Below, in pieces: positions 27,845-32,038 of a stretch of DNA of 32,038 nucleotides (position 1 is the first letter of the stretch; each line of letters starts with the position of its first letter). The translations under genes were made by a program, and so were the position numbers. This stretch comes from a virus: positions 1-32,038 of the IMG/VR virus record IMGVR_UViG_3300047362_000045; one strand, given 5' to 3'. The notes beneath the pieces are model-generated. The model did no database searches. It worked only from the letters and a program-made list of their open reading frames with translations, and was not told the DNA's origin.

Positions 27845-28287
27845 TGCCGAAAAAAAAATTTAAAGACACTAAAGTAGGTCAATTTATATTAAAAAAAATA
27901 CCGGGTTTTGTTGGCGATATACTTCCGGAAAAGGGAGTTTTAGGAGTTGTCAAAAATTTAATTGATAACGAGCCTGAATTGACAAGTCAAGACAAGATAC
28001 AGTTGCACAATGAACTGATTGAGTTATATGGGTTAGAAGTTGCAGACAGAAATTCGGCTAGAAAAAGAGAAGTTGAAAAGGCCAAGTCAGGAGGATTTGA
28101 TTTTATGTTTAATTTAACCGGTGTTATTGGTTTAGGGGCTTTTGCTTTTATTATTTATGCGATTGTTTATTTACAAATCCCGGAATCTAACAAAGAAGTT
28201 TGGATTCATTTGATTGGAATTTGTGAAGGAATTGTATTATCAATTTTCGGTTATTTCTTTGGCTCTGCGGTTAGAAAAAACAACTAA
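27844..28287 (+). CDS. Holin-like membrane protein, 147 aa
   Basis: Two transmembrane helices are evident, at about residues 88-110 (NLTGVIGLGAFAFIIYAIVY) and 119-140 (VWIHLIGICEGIVLSIFGYF), ending in a short basic tail (GSAVRKNN). The first 85 residues include an amphipathic hydrophobic stretch (about 14-40) and a charged helical region. Such proteins beside an endolysin act as holins, forming the pore through which the amidase leaves. It follows the amidase by an overlap of one base, and a promoter-like box follows before the fibre genes. Confidence 0.75.
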   Translation: MPKKKFKDTKVGQFILKKIPGFVGDILPEKGVLGVVKNLIDNEPELTSQDKIQLHNELIELYGLEVADRNSARKREVEKAKSGGFDFMFNLTGVIGLGAFAFIIYAIVYLQIPESNKEVWIHLIGICEGIVLSIFGYFFGSAVRKNN

Positions 28288-28310
28288 CAACTAAAGTGTT
28301 TTAATTTTTG

Positions 28311-28318
28311 TATTTTTG
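28311..28318 (+). promoter_or_regulatory. Putative -7 box (TATTTTTG) before the fibre genes
   Basis: TTTTTGTATTTTTGTTT (28306-28322) is shared exactly with the region before the tape measure gene. ATG 28337 lies 19 bases after the box. Confidence 0.5.
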
Positions 28319-28336
28319 TTTTTAAATTACAAAAAT

Positions 28337-29635
28337 ATGTCGTTAGCGGATCAAGCAAGTCTTTTACTTATACCAACCGGTTACAAATCACAAAAAGTTT
28401 ATTCTATATTTCCTACTGATGGCGATGGGGATTTTGACTTTTCACGATCAAGTAGCGCCACAAGAATAGCAAAAAACGGATTAATAACAACTGTTGCTGC
28501 AAATGTGCCTAGACTTGAATATCCTTTGATTGATGGTGTTGTAAATGGGTGTCCTAGTCTTATTTTAGAGCCACAGAGGACTAATTTAATACCTTATTCA
28601 GAAGAATTTGATAACGCTGCTTGGAGTAAGTTTAGGTCATCTATTTCTCCTAATACTGCAATTTCGCTTGATGGAACTTTAAATGCTGATAAATTAATAG
28701 ATACGTCAGTTAGTGGAACACACGGAATGGAAGATACAATTTCAAGTCTTTCTTCAGGTTCTAAATATACTTATTCTATTTTTGCAAAAGCAGATGAAAT
28801 AAAACAGGTTGGTTTACTACTTGCAACTCAAGGAAGAATATTTGATTTAGAAAATGGAACTATATTAGATGAATTTATTGCAGCACCTGATGCTTCTAAA
28901 ATTGAAGATTATGGTAATGGGTGGTATAGATGTTCTATAACAATAACATTAAATGCTACATCTGCTAAAACAAGTGTTTATTTAAGCAAAAACAACAATA
29001 TTACTTTTACAGGAGATGGAACAAGTGGTGTTTATATTTGGGGCGCTCAATTAGAAGTTGGCTCTTATCCAACAAGCTATATCCCAACTAACGGAAGTGC
29101 AGTTACTCGTTCAGCAGAAGTTGCTGATGGCTCTGGAGATGCAGATACGTTTAATGATTCAGAAGGTGTTTTGATGGCGGAGATTGCATATCCAAACCCA
29201 ACTACTTCATCAAATTTAAGATTAGCTATTTCTGATGGTACAGATGCAAATAGAATTTTAATACAGAATGTAAGCTCTACTTCTAACAGATTGCAGTTTT
29301 ATTTAATATCAAACTACACAACATCAACTAATTTTTATACAAATTTATCAGATATTACTTCATTTAATAAAATTGTTTTTAAATATAAAACAAATGATTT
29401 TTCTGTTTGGATTAATGGTTTTCAAGTTTTAACCGATACGAGTGGTTCTACTTTTTCAGATGGTACTTTAAATGAATTAGCATTTGATGGTGGTTCGGGT
29501 GGAAACGACTTCTATGGTAACACTAAACAAATACAATACTACGATTCAGCATTAACAGATAGCGAACTAGAACAACTAACGTCTTGGGTATCTTTTTCAG
29601 ATATGGCAGAGGGACAATTATACACAATAGAATAG
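28337..29635 (+). CDS. Fibre/spike protein with LamG domain, paralogue 1, 432 aa
   Basis: ATG 28337 (MSLADQASLLLIPTGYKSQK) is chosen over an upstream TTG (28316), which lies in the promoter box. The N-terminal segment (about 1-77) differs from paralogues 2 and 3 and could attach to a different virion site. Residues about 78-240 are a head-spike-fibre or carbohydrate-binding-type jelly roll (LEPQRTNLIPYSEEFDNAAW, GNGWYRCSITI, and QLEVGSYPTSYIPTNGSAVT). Residues about 273-432 are a LamG/concanavalin-like domain (FNKIVFKYKTNDFSVWING, NDFYGNTKQIQYYDSALTDS). These bind host surface glycans in related phage proteins (inferred). Confidence 0.85.
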   Translation: MSLADQASLLLIPTGYKSQKVYSIFPTDGDGDFDFSRSSSATRIAKNGLITTVAANVPRLEYPLIDGVVNGCPSLILEPQRTNLIPYSEEFDNAAWSKFRSSISPNTAISLDGTLNADKLIDTSVSGTHGMEDTISSLSSGSKYTYSIFAKADEIKQVGLLLATQGRIFDLENGTILDEFIAAPDASKIEDYGNGWYRCSITITLNATSAKTSVYLSKNNNITFTGDGTSGVYIWGAQLEVGSYPTSYIPTNGSAVTRSAEVADGSGDADTFNDSEGVLMAEIAYPNPTTSSNLRLAISDGTDANRILIQNVSSTSNRLQFYLISNYTTSTNFYTNLSDITSFNKIVFKYKTNDFSVWINGFQVLTDTSGSTFSDGTLNELAFDGGSGGNDFYGNTKQIQYYDSALTDSELEQLTSWVSFSDMAEGQLYTIE

Positions 29636-29637
29636 AT

Positions 29638-30876
29638 ATGGCACAGAAACTTAAATTCGGTAACGGAACTTGGGCAACGAAGAAAGGTTCTACGTTAGCA
29701 TATAATGACGAAAACGATAACTATAAACCTCTACCTTTTACAACTACTAGAGATAGTATTGCTACAAGAGTAAACAAAGAGGGGTTAATAGAAGTAGTTG
29801 GTAATGATATACCAAGAATAGATTATAAAGATAGTACAGAGGGTGCTTTGCTTTTAGAGAATAGTGCAACTAACTTGATTGCTTATTCAAATAAATTTGA
29901 TACATATTGGAGTTTATTAGGTTTGGGTACAGGTACTGCACCTACAATAAATTCAAATAACGCAATTTCTCCTGATGGCACACAAAATGCAACTGAAGTT
30001 ATTTTAAATGTTGGAAGTGGAACAACTACTTCAGATAGGAGTTCTATTGAGATACAACAAACGATTTCACAAGGTAGTGAATATACTATATCTTTTTACA
30101 TAAAAGGTAAAAATGATGGAGACCAATTAATAATGGGTTCAATTAGTGGTGGTTATGAATTAATTACATTAACTACTGAATGGAAAAGGTATGTTATAAC
30201 TCAAACTGCTGCATCTTCTCCAAGAGCAGCTTTTCTTGGTGTTAGACAAGGTGTTTTTGGAACTTTAAATAATAATGTTGAATTTTATTTATACGGAGCA
30301 CAATTAGAACAAGGCAGCTACCCAACATCCTACATCCCAACCTCTGGCTCATCAGTTACAAGACAAGCTGATACTGCTAATGGAAGTGGTAATAGTGAAG
30401 TGTATGGAAATAATGGAGGTGTATTATTTTGGAATGCAAAAGCATTTGATAATATAGGAAATCTTGCTTTAACTGGTAGTAACGGAACTAACGCTGAACG
30501 TTTCCAACTGTATTTTGATACAACTACGTCAGACCGAATAAAATCAAATGTAGTTACTGGAAATGTTGCGATTGCTCCTATGCAAAGTCAAGTTTTAGAT
30601 GTTACTACTTTTCATAAATGTGCTAATTCTTTTGCTAATAATAATCACGCTTTATGGGTTGATGGTTTTAAAGTAGATACCGACACAAGTGGTGGAGTTT
30701 CTCAAGGAGTAGATAGATTAAATTTTGATAATGGAACTGGTACAAGTGATTTCTACGGAAAGACAAAAGAAATTGGCTACTACGATACTGCACTAACAGA
30801 CGAAGAATTAGAATACCTTACAAGCTACCGTTCATTAAACGAATTAGTAACAGAATTAAACTTAAACACATTATAA
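29638..30876 (+). CDS. Fibre/spike protein with LamG domain, paralogue 2, 412 aa
   Basis: ATG 29638 (MAQKLKFGNGTWATKKGSTL) is chosen; an upstream TTG (29584) overlaps the previous gene. The N-terminal 70 residues are closely related to paralogue 3 (LKFGNG-W, LAYND, NYKPLPF). Then follow the jelly roll (LLENSATNLIAYSNKFDTYW, then QLEQGSYPTSYIPTSGSSVT near residue 222) and a C-terminal LamG-like domain (about 257-412, TGTSDFYGKTKEIGYYDTAL). It is two bases after the preceding stop. Duplication followed by divergence is evident. Confidence 0.86.
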   Translation: MAQKLKFGNGTWATKKGSTLAYNDENDNYKPLPFTTTRDSIATRVNKEGLIEVVGNDIPRIDYKDSTEGALLLENSATNLIAYSNKFDTYWSLLGLGTGTAPTINSNNAISPDGTQNATEVILNVGSGTTTSDRSSIEIQQTISQGSEYTISFYIKGKNDGDQLIMGSISGGYELITLTTEWKRYVITQTAASSPRAAFLGVRQGVFGTLNNNVEFYLYGAQLEQGSYPTSYIPTSGSSVTRQADTANGSGNSEVYGNNGGVLFWNAKAFDNIGNLALTGSNGTNAERFQLYFDTTTSDRIKSNVVTGNVAIAPMQSQVLDVTTFHKCANSFANNNHALWVDGFKVDTDTSGGVSQGVDRLNFDNGTGTSDFYGKTKEIGYYDTALTDEELEYLTSYRSLNELVTELNLNTL

Positions 30877-30877
30877 A

Positions 30878-32038
30878 ATGGCAAACACATTAAAATTTGG
30901 TAACGGAGAATGGTATGGTAAGAAAGATACTATCCTTGCCTATAATGATTTAAACTCGAATTACAAGCCATTACCCTTCAATTTTAGTAGAGATTCAAAG
31001 GCTACTGTTATAAATAAAGATGGTTTAATTGAAACAGTTGGTAGTGGACAACCAAGAATAGATTATAAAGATGATAGTAAAGGTGCTATGTTGTTAGAGC
31101 CGAGTAGGAGTAATTTAGTTAAGTCAAGTGGAGATATATCAACACAATCTACTTATTGGTTATCAAATCAAGGAGGTGCAAGTGTGCAAAACGCAACTAC
31201 TGCTCCAGACGGCTCAAATACGGCATCTCAAATAAATACTTTTGGGCAACAATATAGTGGAATAACTCAAGGTTCAATAAGTGTTTCAAATAACGAATAC
31301 ACATACAGTATTTACTTAAAGGCAAAAAATGGAACTCCAAATATAAGATTGATTTTCTTTGATGGTGCTACATTTCATTCTTCTGATTTTACAATTTCAT
31401 CTGAATGGAAAAGATACGATTATAAATTTACACCAGTTTCTGGTAGTTTTCAAATATACATAACTTGCCCTTACGTTGAAACCTCTTTCTATGCTTGGGG
31501 AATACAATTAGAACAAGGAAGCTACGCTACATCTTACATACCAACACAAGGTAGTGCAGTAACAAGGTTGGCTGATGTTTGTAATAATGGGGGTAATGAA
31601 CAAGTAATAAACTCAACAGAGGGTGTGCTTTATGCTGAAATAAGTGCTTTGGCTAATGATTTAACAACAAGAATTATATCTTTGTCGGATAATACAACCT
31701 CAAACAGAATATTAATAAAATATGACAATATCGTTAATCGATTAGAGTTTTTTGTTATTGTAGCTGGTATTGCTCAATATAGTTTTATTACTACTGTTGA
31801 TGATTTGTTAACCTACAATAAAATTGCTTTAAAATACAAAACTAATGATTTTCAAGTTTATCTTAATGGAATTGAATTAGATTCAAGTGTAAGTGGGAAT
31901 ACTATCTCTGCTAATACACTTACTACATTAAAATTTCAAGCAAGTAGTGGTACATCAGACTTCTACGGAAACGTAAAAGACGTAAGACTTTACAACACCG
32001 CATTAACAGACCAAGAATTACAAGCATTAACAAGTTAA
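30878..32038 (+). CDS. Fibre/spike protein with LamG domain, paralogue 3, 386 aa
   Basis: The third tandem copy (MANTLKFGNGEWYGKKDTIL) has the same N-terminal region as paralogue 2, a jelly roll with LLEPSRSNLV and QLEQGSYATSYIPTQGSAVT (near residue 210), and a LamG part (about 245-386, FNKIALKYKTNDFQVYLNGI-type with QASSGTSDFYGNVKDVRLYN). It is one base after the preceding stop. Its last 126 bases before the end of the shared block are identical to the window start, and the final codons differ there (ALTS here, VLTQV at the left end). The true 3' end in the circular genome is therefore uncertain. Confidence 0.85.
   Translation: MANTLKFGNGEWYGKKDTILAYNDLNSNYKPLPFNFSRDSKATVINKDGLIETVGSGQPRIDYKDDSKGAMLLEPSRSNLVKSSGDISTQSTYWLSNQGGASVQNATTAPDGSNTASQINTFGQQYSGITQGSISVSNNEYTYSIYLKAKNGTPNIRLIFFDGATFHSSDFTISSEWKRYDYKFTPVSGSFQIYITCPYVETSFYAWGIQLEQGSYATSYIPTQGSAVTRLADVCNNGGNEQVINSTEGVLYAEISALANDLTTRIISLSDNTTSNRILIKYDNIVNRLEFFVIVAGIAQYSFITTVDDLLTYNKIALKYKTNDFQVYLNGIELDSSVSGNTISANTLTTLKFQASSGTSDFYGNVKDVRLYNTALTDQELQALTS
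31899..32024. repeat. Direct terminal repeat, right copy (matches 1-126)
   Basis: This is the right-hand copy of the exact 126-base repeat. It lies in the 3' end of the third fibre paralogue. The final 14 bases of the window (32025-32038) differ from the corresponding bases after the left copy. Confidence 0.9.

Noticed and set aside
28337-32038. Diversity-generating retroelement acting on the fibre genes
   Set aside because: There is no reverse transcriptase and no template/variable repeat pair with A-specific changes. Differences among paralogues look like ordinary divergence.
1-32038. CRISPR array or tRNA genes
   Set aside because: I found no regular spaced palindromic repeats and no convincing tRNA cloverleaf (no paired T-loop GTTCRA and matching arms) on either strand.

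Overview
The window is a nearly complete, AT-rich genome of a tailed phage with siphovirus architecture (HK97-fold capsid, long tail tape measure). The host is most likely a marine or aquatic Bacteroidetes (Flavobacteriia-like) bacterium. The host call rests on four things: the A+T-rich composition, the lack of clear Shine-Dalgarno sequences before most starts, recurrent TAnnTTTG/TAnnTTTA boxes like the Bacteroidetes -7 promoter element, and the style of the fibre and Trx-like proteins. Every convincing gene is on the + strand. I see no integrase, repressor/anti-repressor pair, tRNA, CRISPR array or DNA polymerase gene. Bases 1-126 are identical to 31899-32024, so the contig is probably a circular or terminally redundant genome cut inside a fibre gene. 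The sequences diverge right after the shared block, so the closure is not perfectly clean.

Layout, read as a circle: (1) 16.7-18.8 kb, packaging: small and large terminase. (2) 18.9-23.4 kb, head: portal with a C-terminal extra domain, Mu gpF-like minor head protein with a TTG start, HK97 protease and major capsid protein. (3) 23.5-24.7 kb, an insertion-like block of small genes: a short unknown, a membrane peptide, DUF3310, a Zn-knuckle peptide and a free-standing PD-(D/E)XK endonuclease, with hairpin terminators around it. (4) 24.8-26.8 kb, head-tail connector genes. (5) 26.8-28.3 kb, a structural protein, a T7-lysozyme-like amidase and a holin-like protein. (6) 28.3-32.0 kb plus 1-143, three tandem paralogous fibre/LamG proteins and the 3' end of a fourth or variant copy. 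(7) 0.27-1.44 kb, small accessory and membrane proteins and an exported Trx-like protein without its cysteines. (8) 1.5-7.3 kb, tail: major tail protein, tail chaperones G and GT linked by a lambda-type GGGAAAG -1 frameshift, tape measure, and a large tail-tip protein. (9) 7.4-16.6 kb, replication, recombination and DNA modification: HTH peptide, Rad52-like annealase, SSB-like protein, RecE-like exonuclease, DnaA-domain-IV protein, VRR-NUC nuclease, a replication-initiator-like HTH protein with iterons and an AT-rich stretch inside its gene (likely origin), a PD-(D/E)XK-like protein, an adenine/cytosine-N MTase, a primase-helicase, a ParB-like protein and a 2OG-Fe(II) dioxygenase of TET/JBP-like appearance.

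How it fits together: the phage seems to bring an origin-binding protein, its own primase-helicase and an SSB-like protein, both ending in an acidic tail plus Phe, and to borrow the host polymerase. Rad52 and RecE supply single-strand annealing recombination. The MTase, ParB and dioxygenase genes suggest base modification. The most interesting points are the ParB/2OG-dioxygenase pair, the lambda-O-like origin inside a gene, the frameshift site, the fibre gene array at the contig ends, a short peptide motif shared between two tail proteins, and the portal/MuF junction (TAA-TTG in one frame).
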